Assembly: GCF_014529535.1 (NCBI RefSeq)
Contig: NW_023503313.1
Span: 1,290,796-1,354,795 of the forward strand
Direction: 5' to 3'
DNA: 64,000 nucleotides
From: Bradysia coprophila
Taxonomy: Eukaryota; Arthropoda; Insecta; Diptera; Sciaridae
In this document: in pieces, positions 25,198 through 42,559 of the stretch
Layout of the letters: every line of letters starts with the position of its first letter
Position numbering within the stretch: position 1 is the stretch's first letter
Position numbers and translations under genes: made by a program
Notes under the pieces: generated by a model
What the model saw: the letters and a program-made list of their open reading frames with translations, nothing else
The model's database searches: none
Told to the model about the DNA's origin: nothing

Positions 25198-27912
25198 ATG
25201 GCAGGACCATTTCTGTCACCGCTTCCCGGCGACCTCTTATCGGAATATATGTTTGGACGACGTCGTCAGAGAAGAAATCGCACAACATTCACGCCACAAC
25301 AATTACAAGAGCTGGAAGCTTTATTTCAAAAGACTCACTATCCGGATGTGTTTTTGCGAGAAGAAGTCGCGTTGCGAATTACATTAAGTGAGGCTAGAGT
25401 GCAGGTGAATTGTAGCAAATTATTTTATTGTTTAAACAATAATGATTGCGAATGGAAAAAATTGTGACTCGTATTTTGTGAAGAATGTGTGTTAAATATC
25501 GAATATCGATTTTACGAAAATCAAAGTCATGTGCGCTCATTATTATTTACAAAAATGAAACAAACCTGAAACTAACTGTGTTATTGTTCATTGCGGCGAA
25601 AATATAAATTGGAAAAAATCTGACTGATTGATCATTAGATGCTTGATTCATCAAGTAAGACCCGATCCTCATAATAAGACGAAACCAGCCTTAAACTGAA
25701 ACTTTCGACAAGTTTCTCTGTCAACCATACAACCATACCTTACAATTATGCAGTTAGGTTCACATCATTCAAAATGTTCGTAGATGTACAATCTACCGTA
25801 AACTCTGCTCTTCATGTTCTAACTATTAACTTGTCGTAATAACAGCAACAAATGAACATAAGAGCAATTGGTTTAAAGAAGATATAAACGAGCATCATCT
25901 AATTTTAAAGACGGAGAAAATCAAAATTAAAAGATCTACTGGAAACGTACTACTTGTTGGGGGTCATTCAAGTAGTACGTACTCACTTGGGGTGAGGGGG
26001 GGTGTTCGACAAAAGGGTACGCTTCTAACAAATATGGGTCACATTTGACCCTTTTAGGCGTACGAGGGGGGAGGGGAGGGGGGGTGGTCAAAAATCGTCA
26101 ATTTTGGGAGCACGTACTACTTGAATGACCCCTTGAGTCAGTCTGCCTTCATTTACTGCCAAACTTCGAAAAAAAAAGAAAACAAAATCGGAAGGTTATG
26201 TTTCGAGCCGAAGGCGAGGAATGCATCCCACACGACGAAACATAACATTTCCCAGCAAGACAGTACGGTAGTTAGTACTTTGTTGTCGTGCGGCCAGAAA
26301 TCGGTTTTGAGTGAGCCAGGAATGACGCATTCTCTGCCCGCAAGACCTTACGCCTAAGTCAATCAGCAGTGAAAGATGTCATTTAAACATTTCCAAACTT
26401 GAAGCTGCAATTCACGTTTTATCATTTAAGTAATTTTTATCTCAGTATCACTTACAATTTCATTGTTTTTGGTGGATTAGTAATTAATTGCTTTCGTATG
26501 CTCTCTATCGACATAAAGCCAAAATTTGGGAATTAGGATGAATAATGTAATATCGTGTGGCAAGACTTTGTAGGATTAAGACTCAAAATAAGTCGCGCAA
26601 AGTGCAGCAGTGTTGTTGTTTTTTTAATAGCGAAAGCGTTTAGAACATTCGAATAAATAATGAATTGGTCAAATATGTTCAATGACGTTGAAAATAATTT
26701 CAGCGCCTGGAAACCGCACTTAATTCGTGATTTGTTTAAGTCGACTTATAGAAAATTTTTGTAAATCATTTTTGTGAGCTCTGTTCATTTATCTTACCAA
26801 CGCACTTCAAGCATGAGTGGTACTCTGAATAGGATACTGAAACTTGTGTGTCACACTACTATAAAACACTGTACAAATCCATTTCATACAAAATAGTACT
26901 CTATTTGGAGTCGACAGTCGACAAATGATCACTCCAAATGCAAGTAAAAATAATGGAATTAAGCTCTTGTTCTTGAATTCCTTTCACAAAAAAACGAGTC
27001 TTTGAGCGTTCACTTCCTGGAAAGTCAAATAAGAATCATGCTTTGTATGATGTTAACATTTAAGCAATTTCTCTAAGAACTAGTTGACAAGGGCCGAAAA
27101 GTGTTATTGTGACACCAACGCACTTCAAGCATGAGTGATCATAGTGGTCAGCTGCAGAAAGTACTTTATTTTACATAAAAATATTTTTACACTTTTTTTG
27201 TTTGTATGACACACCATCCAGTTTCAGTACTCTATTAAGAGTACCACTAATGCTAGAAGTGCGTTGGTGACACCTTTTTCTAACTTATAATGGACTCAAA
27301 CAAACAATATTTTGGTAAAAGTCGTACTCCACCAAGTCAATTTATAACTAAGAACGTTTTATGATCAGATATGATAAACGTTTTCGTGTCTCTCCTCTCT
27401 ATCGTAGGTTTGGTTTCAAAATCGGAGAGCAAAGTGGCGAAAACAGGCCCGCTTACAATTGTTGCAAGATGCTTGGCGTATGCGTTGCTTAGGACTGTCT
27501 AACTCCCCACTTGTCATGAGTGGTACGTGAACGAAATAGGAAAAATGTCAACAAATTCCATCTAAACAAAAATTCTATTATTAAAGGACGATCGTCCGGA
27601 CCACCGGAACAGACAACAACGAATTCACATCAAACACCAGAAGCCATCGAAAAGACATCCAATTCACATAAAGAAACTTTTACGTTGATGCATCCTGCGT
27701 TCCAGATGAATCCCAAACAAGACAAAACCAATTGCAATAGTGGCGATCGTTCGCAGTACGTTGACGATCACCTTCACAAACAAGTGTTGGAATCGTCTAG
27801 AATTCTACACGGCGAAAATATTGAACATGACGAAAGTGACGGTTCGGAATCGGAAGAGATTGATTTAACATCGAACGGTTGCATTGACTTTTCCAATAAT
27901 AATAAAAGTTAA
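25198..27912 (+). CDS. Paired-like (Q50) homeodomain transcription factor
   Basis: Three exons: 25198-25404, 27408-27522, 27587-27912; 648 bases, 215 aa. The homeodomain covers about residues 24-83 and starts [20 protein letters not shown]. Helix 3 reads [15 protein letters not shown] with Gln at homeodomain position 50, the paired-like (Q50) class. Intron 1 (2.0 kb) falls between homeodomain positions 46 and 47, the site conserved in this class; intron 2 is only 64 bp. Just after the homeodomain comes [14 protein letters not shown], a conserved extension. The C terminus is short and acidic ([13 protein letters not shown]). There is no paired box and no OAR motif that I can see. The domain recalls the insect gene known in Drosophila as CG11294, but that is from memory and unchecked. 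The start is the first ATG in frame; a GTG four codons earlier is not used. The gene is probably expressed in restricted cells during development. Its stop lies 57 bp from the stop of the convergent hexosaminidase gene. Confidence 0.93.
25960..26132. mobile_element. 173-bp palindromic MITE in homeobox intron 1
   Basis: It starts GGGGTCATTCAAGTAGTACG and ends with the near inverse, CGTACTACTTGAATGACCCC. The centre is very G-rich on the plus strand (runs of G at 25990-26000 and 26065-26092). No ORF. Confidence 0.8.
26798..26930. mobile_element. MITE family CAACGCACTTCAAGC, copy 1 (3' end lost)
   Basis: It starts CAACGCACTTCAAGCATGAG followed by the family signature 'agtggtactctgaatagg' and, later, 'aaaatagtactctatttgg'. 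The right terminal repeat is missing. It lies in intron 1 of the homeobox gene. Confidence 0.7.
27116..27266. mobile_element. MITE family CAACGCACTTCAAGC, copy 2
   Basis: Both ends are present (CAACGCACTTCAAGC and GAAGTGCGTTG). The sequence GTGACACC stands on both sides, overlapping the ends by one base, which may be an 8-bp target duplication. It lies in intron 1 of the homeobox gene, 142 bp upstream of exon 2. Confidence 0.75.
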
Positions 27913-27969
27913 GCGACGAACAGAATTTTCAATTTGTGTTTTATTTAGCGAAAAAAAAAATTGTTCATT

Positions 27970-31704
<3,735 letters not shown>

Positions 31705-34700
31705 TATTTCAGTGCTACCAATGTGTCTCTACCTATTATCTGAGACAAAAAAGAACCACAACAAATTAAATGCCATTCATTAGTCAAGTAGAATTCACGT
31801 TTTATTTCTCGTGGATCTGCAATGCATTCTCTACAGTTAACGCTTAAAAATAAATTTGTTTGTTTTAATTCGATATTGTTTGAATCGACATTCGCCTAGA
31901 TCACGGTGTTTAGATACAGTTATACCAATTTCAAATGACAGTAACCACTATACCAATACCCGTTAGAGAGTCTTTGAAAAGACTCTAATCTATCAACTAT
32001 CCTTGATTCCTGTACTATACGGAAGGAATGTCGTACTTCTTGATTACATTGATTGCATCACTTCGAAAACTAAACAGCTTTTTCTAGGCCAAAATCACAT
32101 CAAAATAACTGATTCAATGTCTTTAGCGCCTATGAATATCGAGTTCCAGGGTGTAATCAATAACATCATGTACGAGTGAATTGTTCTTTATATTATTTAA
32201 TGCAACGAGTGTTTGACTCATCATGATCTGATTAATGCACAAGCAAATGAAAATCCATTTTGTTCTTGTACTATTTCCTGTTTTTTGTTTTGTTTCATTC
32301 GTGCAGAAAATGTTGCACTAAAAAAAATTGTAAAGTTATGATGGAAGAGAAGTCGATAAATAAAGATCATGTTCTGCGAGGCAGCTAAATAATTCATTCA
32401 AATAGAAGCTGTTACATTTCGGTCATTTCGACCTACACGAAAAATTTGATTTACTGTGCATCGAGCAACAAACACTCCTGAAATCACCAAAACGTGCTGG
32501 AAAAATGTAGTAAAAAAGCATTTAGCACAGATATATCGAGATAAGCAGATTTGTAACAGAGAGATAACGTACTAGCCCTATACCCTACACCCATTTTCCA
32601 TCATTTCTCCCATTAGATACGTCATCTACCATTAACATTCTAAGCTCTTTGAAAGTTCATGAAATTTCATGAAATAAACGATTTTTGATCCGCACTTGAA
32701 AGTTTCATAGCTCCCTGCTAGGGGATATTTTGCGGAAATGGGTTCGATGTGTTCTTTTTCTTTAATTTGATCGAATTTTATTCGATAAAATACAAATAAA
32801 CGCTTCAAGATTATTAGAATAATGCAAATTGCGGAGACTATGATTAACCAACTTCTGGAAAGGGTTTATTTTGCTATAGAAAACCCCATGTTAATACGAA
32901 TGAAGTACAAGATTTTTTGTAACATAAAAGATGATTTTATCACATCATTTGGGTTTATAATTGGCTTTACTTTATTTTCAGTAATCCTCACTAGGTAATT
33001 TCCAACTTATGCTCTACGATATGCTCTATCAAAAATGTCATTCGAAATTGGCATACATTTGGATCATAAAATGCATAGACCGTATTAAAAAGGTAAATCA
33101 GATTATAAAAAAAACGAAATGACACCGGCACAATCTACACTACAATCTAAACAAAGAATCTATTTGAATTAAAAATTGGTTCGTATTAACCAGCTGAAAT
33201 TGATTATAGAGTGGATCATGAAAAATCACTGTAATTAAAGTATTTATTATCCGTGACCGAATTGAACCGCGAGCAAATCAACTTTGAATAGCCATAAAAT
33301 TGCATCGGTTCTTTCATTTGATAAATCATTTAAACAGTCAACCATAAATATTTGAAAACTCTTTTTTTTGCACAATCGGAGCCTCTCTTATCACTTACTT
33401 GAACAAGAGTATAATTTTCAGACCAAAAATTAAAATTTTATCTGCTGTGCGAAACGGTTGATAAGCCTATTTTAGTAGTAAGTACACCAGTGAAACACCA
33501 ACCATCCGTACACAATTTATAAAAAAAAACAAGACCAAATACCACGCAACGCGCGCCAAATATAATAATTGTAATGCTGTCGCAACAAATATTCCAATCC
33601 AACTAAACTAATTCACTTGATTTTCTGAGACTAAATATAACCGCCATACCGATAACACATTATTTATAAACGATCGTGAAAGAATAATATTTTGTAACGA
33701 TGCAGTCTAGTTTTGGTTTGATAGTTTTGTGTGCGGTTCATTTTATTTTTATTCTTGTTTCACGTTATTATATGCACTTACAATAGCTTAAATCTGCGTT
33801 AAATTTATATGACATGAATTTTTGATATGACGCTATTTTTCAGCTGATGATCGTGCAAAATCATCCAATAAAAAACCTACGTGAAATGTTCCATTTAGGT
33901 TGTCGCAGCAGAGACCAGTAATACTTAGATATTTTAAACGAGTTGGGCTACATTTTTCAAGGCTACAAAAATGGAGGCGAGGGGAGTTGATTACTGCATT
34001 TGTCTAGAATTGGTGGATTCATTGATCCTTCCAGGCTATACGCTTAAAGATTGGATAGTCATCAGTGTCCTTGTCGCTTTCCTTCAAATCAGATCATCTG
34101 ACACAGTTTCCGTTTCTGATTCCGCTTTCTTTATGTTTATAAATCGACCCAACTCACTCGTGATTTACGTTCTACACAGACCATATGACAAATACTCAAT
34201 TAATTTCTCGTATACAATCATTCTTTACTTAATTATTCATTAACATTAAGAAGAACCAACGAACCAGCCTCTTTCATCAATATTAACAATAAAGTTGAAT
34301 GAGCTCTAACATCAGTTGAGACTTTTTGTCACAAAACATTGACACCCACAGTAACTTTTTTTTTAAAGAAAATAATTATACGAGAATGAACTTAATATGT
34401 CTAGCCGAAGCATAATTTGTATAATAAATTAAAAATGAAATATGGCCAGGGTGAAGGAACTTCTAGCTTAAACTAATAAATCTCCTACATTATGTGTTTC
34501 AGAGAAATTTAACAAAAAAAAAGTTTTGAAGAAAAAACGAAGAAATTTTATTTTCAAATTTTACTTATAAGGAAATTTAATTAATTGCCTTTTGAGTATT
34601 TATTTTTGTGTCCATTAAATTGTACCGTTAATTCACTTCTTTATGGAAATACTGACACACTTATCTATATTGTAGAACAGCAGGTGAGAATTGCATTTAA

Positions 34701-37040
34701 TTAATTTTAATAAAATTAATTTAAGGAAGTGGCTTTTCGCTCGTACGGACGGATAGCTTCAGAGCAGGAACTAAAACTGAAGTTATTAAAATGGAATACC
34801 AGTATCAGAAAAGTTCAATTTTTTTAAATTTAAAATTGTGTTGTTTATGCCCATATCTGAGACCAATAGTACGTTTAAATGGAAATGGAAATGGAAATTC
34901 TGTGTGACAGGGACGATAGAGGGTTTAAAAATCTCTAGCATGAACTAACACATAGTCAATACGGAGAAGGGCGGATAATATTTTCGATAATTTAATTTGA
35001 AATAGGTAGTACTCCTCAATCCCCATTCTGTATGTTCTCATGTGATTTTTCGAGAATAATTAAAGGAAGTCAAAATATGACTTTTCTATTTATTCGTGTC
35101 GAAGTCTGAAGAAACTTTTAGGATAATCTAATTAGGCGCTTGGACATGTAACTGACACTCCACATTAGGAGAGTGTAAGAAATCATATTTATCTTCTGGT
35201 CAAAATATTTATATTTATATTTTAGTAAGTAACTGCTTCAAAATTGTTGTTTTGACTTATTTGATCATTCAAATCCCAAGCATCGATTCTAACAAACAAA
35301 CAAGCATACAAAGGAAAACTCGAAGTTATACATGATGTGAATATAAAATACCAAATCAAACTGCACCTTAACCGAAAGAACAGAATCCAATAGTTTTCTA
35401 TAGATCCAACAAAATTAACAACTGGAGCGTTAGATTTTCTTTCAATAATTTAACGTTCATTTAAAAACAAAGTCAAAAAGTTCTCTGACTTGAAGTCAAT
35501 GACTTCCTACTGCGTAAATATTATCCCATCAAAAAAACTCTGAAATTTTAAACTGCACAAGTGAACCGTTTAGAAAAGATACGCAAAAAAGGTTTAATGT
35601 AAGGGGTCGAAAAAACTAAAGGGCTATAATAAAAACCATCGTTTTCGGCCCCGAAATATGAAATAGTTGTATAGTGTCTAAAACGGCCTATTACATTACA
35701 AGGGAAAACACGAGAATTGAGTTGGGAGCTCACAACATATAATAGTTGTATACATGTTACATGTGTCGAAGACAGTGTTTCAAGCACTTTAGTATACTTT
35801 CGACCATCACATAACTCGGGATAAAAATGAAAAGACTCCTTGTCGGCTACGCCTCGGATCAACAAAAGTCACACGAAAACTCTACTTTTCATATTTTTAA
35901 AATTTAAGAGAATGATGAAAAGTCGCGTTTTCGTGGGGTTGTTGACCTCGGCGGCGTCTCGGAACAACAAACGTCATACGAAAATTGGACTTAAAAGTCT
36001 TGTAACTCAGCTCATGTAGATGTGATTAATATTCTGTGAGGAAGGTGTGAACCAAGGTGTGAACGAAGTTCATACATCTTCTTTATGATGCCAAAGGGTT
36101 TAACTGTCGTCTAAGAACAACGCATCAACATATTTTGTGCAGGTCCTTTTCAAATTAGTTTACCCATCCACGTAGTTTTTTCTTTCTGCTGACATCATGA
36201 AATAAACAGAATCACCACTATTGTTGCCTCGTCATCTAAAAGTTGTCTAAGTGAATCATGTATAATAGGTGACCGCCAGTAGAACATTATTTCAAATTTA
36301 TAAAAAAAAAAACAAACATCAAATGGTAAACGTTGCGGATGTTGATCAGATCATCATTTGTATAACGTAGAATTGCAAACGAAAAAAATGTATTTTTTTT
36401 AAATGTTCCACTGACAGTTGCCTCTTTTGCCATTATTGTTAAAGTTCTGTGGAAGTCTCGTTCGCAAAATGTAATTATAATGTTAAAGTTATTACGATTG
36501 CAAGGCTAAAAACGTTACATTCGGTTGGAGCAAAGTATGTAATGGACATACAAAGCTGCTTCTGCACCATTGTGTACTTGGCTGAACTAATTAAATTCTG
36601 TATGTAAGTGGTATATATATATGTAGATGAATCTGTGCACTTTTCTATATCTAAATCAGCTTTATAGGTAAAATGTGAAAGCTGTGATGCTCTCTTTCAG
36701 TAATCACTGTGGTATAGCATCAAAACATTGAAAACATGTAAATTAAATCAACTCCCTTATTTTAACTAACAGAATAAAATGTGTTGTAAAAACGAAACGA
36801 AGCTAAAGAATGGGGATAAAATAGAGTTATGGCTTAGATGGAAAATCTGAGGTATATTTATACTTTGATATGATGAGAGTACTTTACACACATATATAAT
36901 CTGTTATTACGGTTGTCGGTGGTGGTGGCATTAAACATTATCGTAATCATGTTCCAATGTCTTTGTGTGTTGTAAATTCTTAGATTTTGGCAAATAGATT
37001 GGATATGGACAATGATGGCCTTATGATTTTACTGTGTATT
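31705..37040. other. Gene-free AT-rich stretch
   Basis: No supported exon on either strand. Short open frames here have no motif and no consistent splice sites. Two similar blocks containing 'cctcgg' followed by 'aacaaaagtcacacgaaaa' at about 35845 and 35950 suggest a small local repeat. Confidence 0.4.
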
Positions 37041-37199
37041 CAACGCACTTCAAGCATGAGTGGTACTCTAAATAGGGTACTGAAACTGGACAGTGTATCG
37101 AACAAATTTTGGCACTGTAAAAAAATTCTGACACTTTCATACAAAGTAGTACTCTATTTGACAGCTGTCATTAATAACACTTTTGCTTGAAGTGCGTTG
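37041..37199. mobile_element. MITE family CAACGCACTTCAAGC, copy 3
   Basis: Complete 159-bp copy with ends CAACGCACTTCAAGC and GCTTGAAGTGCGTTG. Inside, the signature 'tggtactctaaatagggtac' is mirrored by 'agtagtactctatttgac'. Confidence 0.82.
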
Positions 37200-37439
37200 C
37201 TGTAACATATGTTTTTTTAAATCCTTCTTTAAACCAAATGTTTGACTAACTAGTGAACCAGACTCTGGACATGTATGATTAGTCGGACACCTGTTGTTCT
37301 TTCATTCATAAAAATCTCGGAGTAGGAATTTTCGACCACATAAAAAGAGTGCTCGCACACAATTTCAACTCTAAGAAATTTTGTAAAAGGTCAAATCAAA
37401 TGTAAGGCAGTTGGACAGTGCTAGGAGAGAATTGCTACA

Positions 37440-37760
37440 TTCAAATTGATTTTGCAACTTTGTGTGCCACGTTCTCCGACTCCCGACACCAAAATATCAA
37501 TGATATGTCCGAAAGTTTGGAGAGATTCTTTTGAATTTCGACTGACCGAAATCGGCGCTATTTATTCCGGGACTTTTTTATATATGCCTAATGAGGCCTT
37601 GGTGCCTAGGCACCAAAACTAGTCTCAGATATTTTAAAAGTGGAAAAATGGTGTTCCGTAGTCCGGATTTCATTTCCGTAAGGTGGCGAGGACACGGGCG
37701 TGTATGGGTTCGTTGGAAAGCTGATGTCGAGTACTCCTGGGCAAATATTTTTCGGCCGAA
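37440..37760. repeat. Dispersed repeat, related to 54330-54600
   Basis: Both places show 'gagag(g)attcttttgaa', then 'aaaatcgg' or 'gaaatcgg', then a segment around 'cgggcg..gtatgggttcgttggaaagctga' (here) or 'cgggcgagagtgggctcgttggaaagctga' (at 54530). Function unknown; no coding frame is shared. Confidence 0.5.
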
Positions 37761-38804
37761 ATTGAAATTTTTTTTACCTCAAAAGTATTACTAAAAGACA
37801 TCACTCTTCTTATTTTTAACTGTAAACTACATTTTTAACATTTTAACATTAACATTTTTTAAAAATTAGTGCTTTTTTACATCTAAAAATTTTTTGTATG
37901 GTAAAAGTCAATTTTTCATTGAGTCTTTTTCGAGGGATGCCGGGATGGCCATTTCATAATATTATCAAAAATGAAAGGGCGTAGCATAAACTACAATTAT
38001 AGAAGTCGGCATCAAATGGCCATCTGGGCTACGGATGTTATGTACAATTCTTTGATGATAAACGGCCGAAAATATGCTGGACAGTCTTTTCTTAGCGAAT
38101 TCGAGGTTTCGAGCACGCGTCCTTCGGTTATAACAAAATGGTTAAGTTTCTTTTCTTGACTCAATATCTCCTTCACCTCAGATCAACAAATCTCCCACAA
38201 AAAATCCATTGTCCTATTGGTGTAATCTGTTGATGAAACTTGCCATTAATTTTCTAAGCTGACCTTTTCCCTTAATTATACAAAATATAAAAAGGAAAAT
38301 ATTTTTGCCACTGAATATAGCAAGTTTTATTGATTAAATGGACTATTTAATAGCATTAAAACGAAAACATTTGCAATTTCAATAGAAGTTCAGTGATCTA
38401 TTGATAGATTATCCACATATTTTTTTCCATTTAATATAAAGCCGAATAGAGATATGTAGTTCCAAACAAATTATAATTAAATATCTGATTGAAAGTGTAT
38501 AATGAATTGAATTATTCCTGGCTATTTAAGGGTTCACTAGAAATGATACTCTTGCAATATAGCCGATTTACCTAACTGTTCCACAGAATTTTGTGTTAAC
38601 TGTGAATCGAATGGCGATCAATGTAACATAATTCTACAAGTTAAAGGTTTTTCAGTAACTTCGTTTACAAATTGGATGGGAAGTCACGTTTACTTGAGAT
38701 TATTGCATCGTCAAAATTCACCCTCAACAGAATTTTTCAACTTCTTAGTGTACTTCACATCATCTGTGAAAATGCACTTACCAGCCGCTAGCATGTAAAA
38801 TGTC

Positions 38805-38920
38805 TTACGTCCTTGCTTGTAAGTTTGTTGTTTTGGCTTGTGGGATTACTTCACTCACCTTCGGCTCGTTCCGCAAAGCTCACACTTGCCAAAACAACAA
38901 ACTTACAAGCAAGGACGTAA
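38805..38920. mobile_element. 116-bp palindromic MITE
   Basis: Perfect inverted repeats of 33 bp beginning TTACGTCCTTGCTTGTAAG. The 50-base centre has no coding meaning. No target duplication apart from the symmetric TTA/TAA ends. Confidence 0.82.
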
Positions 38921-40989
38921 CAAATTATTATCACCGATTATTTCATTACATCGTCCTGGCTCTTATTAGTGCACCTTACCGGTATGAGTCTGTGAGAAGC
39001 CAAATAATATAAACGAAAGAAAATAGCGCTAACTTAGTGTTCTCATCAAGATTTTGCTATTAGATCTGTTAACGACGGCAAGAATAAAATTAAACGTTGA
39101 GCTCGTAGATGTAGCAAAATATTTAAGGAAGTACAAGATTTTGTATCCAACAAATGAAAACGTTCTTAACAAACGAAGTACAAGATTCGATTGTATTAAT
39201 GGTGATATGCTTGCCAGCCATCTGTGAAAGGTTAACCATGCTGAAACTGAAAACCAAACTGAAATTGCCAATCGACACGAGCCATAACAGAAACATGCTG
39301 ATGATAACTGTAATCGCCGTTTATAAAGTATATCAGTTTGGACGTTCATTGTGGTGACATTATTGTTGTAAAACATTTTTAATCATTTTAATTTACTTTT
39401 CAATTCGAATCGTATGAATGGAATGAATGTTTTGTATATTTGCATTTAATCATAATTCCAAGAAGGGTGGTTGTTTTGTTCAAAAATTTCCTATAATATA
39501 TATTAACCCATGTTTTAGCTATATATGAAATCAATGCAGTAAATGGATTCATATATATACAAACAAATGTGCGTTAACATATACCTACACCGAATATGAT
39601 TTCATTTAAAAAATTGCTCTATTGTGGAACGGTTTCTTTTTTTTCGGATTTTTTTTTTAAATTCTATACATTTTGCCGCTGTCTATTGTCTGAAATTTTT
39701 ATTGTAAAAAAACACTGTTTTCTCCACCTACCATTTTCGCATTGTTTTTCACTACAGCATTAAAATTAAAATCTTTAGTTTCTCATGCACATATGTTGCA
39801 CAAAGACAATATATCATTCATTTTAAACATTGAAAAGACAAGCGACAAAATTTAATATGCATAAAATTATGCATCGCTAGAATTTTACAGAACATTTTGT
39901 GTTTTTCCTTTTGTTTGAACTTTTATCTTTTATAAATTTTAAAAGCTAAAAATAACTATGTGGATACACTATGCTACAGTGGATGAGACATGTTGCTGTT
40001 ACGTAATGGAAATGTTAAACAACGACAACAACAACAAAAATAGTGGTAGAGGTAACGAATGGTAAAATGAAAAATCTCTTTAACGGGACAGAGTGCCAGT
40101 GTTCTTTGCACACCAACATCAAATGCTACTTTCTAAATTATAAATTACGGGGAATTGTAGTTTCAATTTCAGAAGTAGAAAAAAGTCTTCGGCAGACACA
40201 AAGTGGAAGAGGTGTAACTTTGAGCTCTTCGTACTAGCCAGTAGGTGAATGGTAATGCGATACATTTTATTGATAGAAGTGCTATCTACTTTCAATGAAT
40301 TCATTAGTAAGAGTAATTTCATTCAGTCGGGGTGTTTTATAGAAGTAGAAATTTAGCAGTGCCTACAAACATCGTGTGCGATCAACAAAAAAAAGCCTAA
40401 AATCACAACAACGATCCAGTAAAAACTTCTAAACTTTGGATCAATAATTAATCGCTGGTTTGTTCGAATGGAAATGGAGATGTAAATCGGTTATCGTTGC
40501 ATATGTTTAAAGGTAAAAACTTACACTGATTCTGCCTTTTTTACCTGAGGTCGAGACATCGGAATCTTAAATCTCTCGGACGCTAGTAACGCTAAACTAT
40601 TTAAATAAGTGAATACTTTCTATCAATCTAAAATATTGATAACTTCCAGTGGAGGAGTGCACCAAGTAATATATATTGAAAAAATGTATTGTATGGGAAG
40701 GGAATACGTGCATCATGGGTAACGAGCTTGCATAAAATAAATTTACCAGATAATTCTACGTCTGATAAGTTTTGAAATGAAAATAGCTACTGTATGTAAT
40801 CCTTAAAATTGTTGTCAATGTACAATGTGCAAATATGAAATTTTACATTCACAATAGCAAAATCAGTGCTCCAACTCTTTTAGTAATTTAATCCACATCA
40901 GAGTAATGTAACCTTTATGCTGCCTTTTTTAATCCTGAAGTTGTCTATTTACGGTACCAAGAAATGACGATTACGTTTTCAAGCATCAG

Positions 40990-41075
40990 CAATACTCTCT
41001 CTAGACCCTATTAGAGGCTACTCGACACTTTCACCACCTTAATAAAAGTTGTTTGTTTGCTAGAGAGAGTATTGA
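40990..41075. repeat. Small palindromic repeat
   Basis: CAATACTCTCTCTAG at 40990 is inverted as CTAGAGAGAGTATTG at 41060, 55 bases apart. Probably a short MITE; it lies just left of the CGTAC-type element. Confidence 0.6.
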
Positions 41076-41085
41076 CTTCAGATAT

Positions 41086-41981
41086 TCGTCGTACTGGGGT
41101 CTTATAGGTTTACGCATACGTTTGTAACACGTCGAATTGGACTCCCTGAGTGAGGGGAAACCTATTGTGGTTGTCTAGAGATGCCAAATCAGTGAAAAAA
41201 AATGGCCGTCTGTCCGTCTGTCTGCACGAAAACTTGAGTAAAACGCATCCGATTTTGAAAATTCTTTTTTATCCCGTTTGGTAATGTCAAAAGACTGGCT
41301 AAGTTCGAAGATGAGTGATTTTGGATCGACCCCTCCCGAGCTGTGGCCCAATAAGTGCTTTACGGTTTTTCGAAGATATCTCCGGACATTCAAACGTTAC
41401 ACCTGTAAGTGATACGTCGAATAAAAGGTATTTACAATACCGATCGACAAAAAAAAAGTTTATGGAAATCGGATGACCGACTCGTGAGTTAGACCCCTTG
41501 GTGTGAAACAGGTCGGCCACATTTGAACATATTTCGTCTGTTTTAGCTTAATTAGATAGGTATCAGGGAAAAAAAAGTTTTTGAAATTATGTTCTCCGGA
41601 GCGTGAGCTAGGTCTCTTGGAGTGAGCTCTAATCTGGCTACTCGGCCGTACAGTGAACGTGGAGTATTTTGTCAATATCTCGAGTAAATTTTGACCGAAT
41701 TAACGAATGTAAAGCGTCGGTAAAATTTCAGGTCTCCTAACAAAATGGCTGCCGGTGGCCATATTGGATTTTAATAAAAGTGATATATTATGTGTGTGGG
41801 GTGTTTCAGGCATTCCATATATGGACATCTATATACAGCTATATTGAGCTATATACAGGCATATAGAGCTATATAATAGCATATTCATCTGTGAAATGTT
41901 TATTTATAGGAAAATATAGTGAAATATAGGTAAATATAGCTGTTTAAATAGGAATTTATGAAAGTTGACTTCGTACGGGGC
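41086..41981. mobile_element. CCCCGTACGAAGTAC-type repeat element, copy 1
   Basis: A diverged start (TCGTCGTACTGGGGTCTTAT) and a better kept end (GACTTCGTACGGGGC). The body includes the same (GTCCGTCT)n block and 'acgcatccgattttgaaaattctttttt' type of sequence as the copy at 48995. A short tract of repeated 'atatagctatat' occurs at 41830-41940. No protein is encoded. Confidence 0.65.
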
Positions 41982-42244
41982 TGTCTATATTGCCTCCGGC
42001 AATTTATTTGTTGATGATAGCAAGGCAAAGAGTGGATAATGCAAGTGATTTTAAAGGGCGAATAGCTTTTCAGTAGAGAATGAAGTAAAAGAAATGAAGA
42101 GTTTCACAGTAAAGGCCTTTGATGCGAATAGGTGTTTCGTACGGGTCGGCGTTAGCTATGTTTAACGTTGCGAATTGGCAACGGACTATTAAAATATCTA
42201 CAAGTAAGTGTTACATAGAAAGCGAATGAAGGAAAAATCATCTT

Positions 42245-42325
42245 GTACAGCCGCGTATTTGAACACGGGACCTCTCGATTATGAGTCGAGAGCTCTAGCG
42301 CCAAAGTCACGGGTTCAGACAAAAT
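42245..42325 (-). tRNA. tRNA-Met(CAT)-like sequence, degenerate
   Basis: On the minus strand there is an A-box-like TGGCGCTAGAG, a 7-bp anticodon stem (CTCTCGA/TCGAGAG) with a seven-base loop CTCATAA (anticodon CAT) and a T-arm CCGTG-TTCAAATA-CGCGG. The T-loop has eight bases and the acceptor ends do not pair, so this is a tRNA relic or the head of a tRNA-derived SINE rather than a working tRNA gene. Confidence 0.5.
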
Positions 42326-42559
42326 GATATTTACTTCGAACGCCTTTATGTTGTTTATCGTGCTAGATTGAATGTGTAGTGTTGTGTATGTGTGGTGTGT
42401 GAACATAGATATTACATTAGGCCTTGTGTAGTGTCGGATCGACAAATTTAACCGAATTTTACAGAATAATATCTTTAGATTAACGAGATTACCCACCCGA
42501 AGGCATAACATCTCGTCCTCTCTAAGAGGAGTAGATTGAGATACGCTCAATCAGCGCGT

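Noticed and set aside
33971..34243. 90-residue frame in the gene-free region
   Set aside because: No start context, no splice partners, no motif; expected by chance in AT-rich DNA.
39029..39376. Overlapping frames on both strands, hydrophobic on the minus strand
   Set aside because: Considered as a receptor exon but no conserved motif and no matching exons nearby.
42245..42325. Functional initiator or elongator tRNA-Met gene
   Set aside because: The acceptor stem does not pair and the T-loop has eight bases; kept only as a tRNA-like relic.
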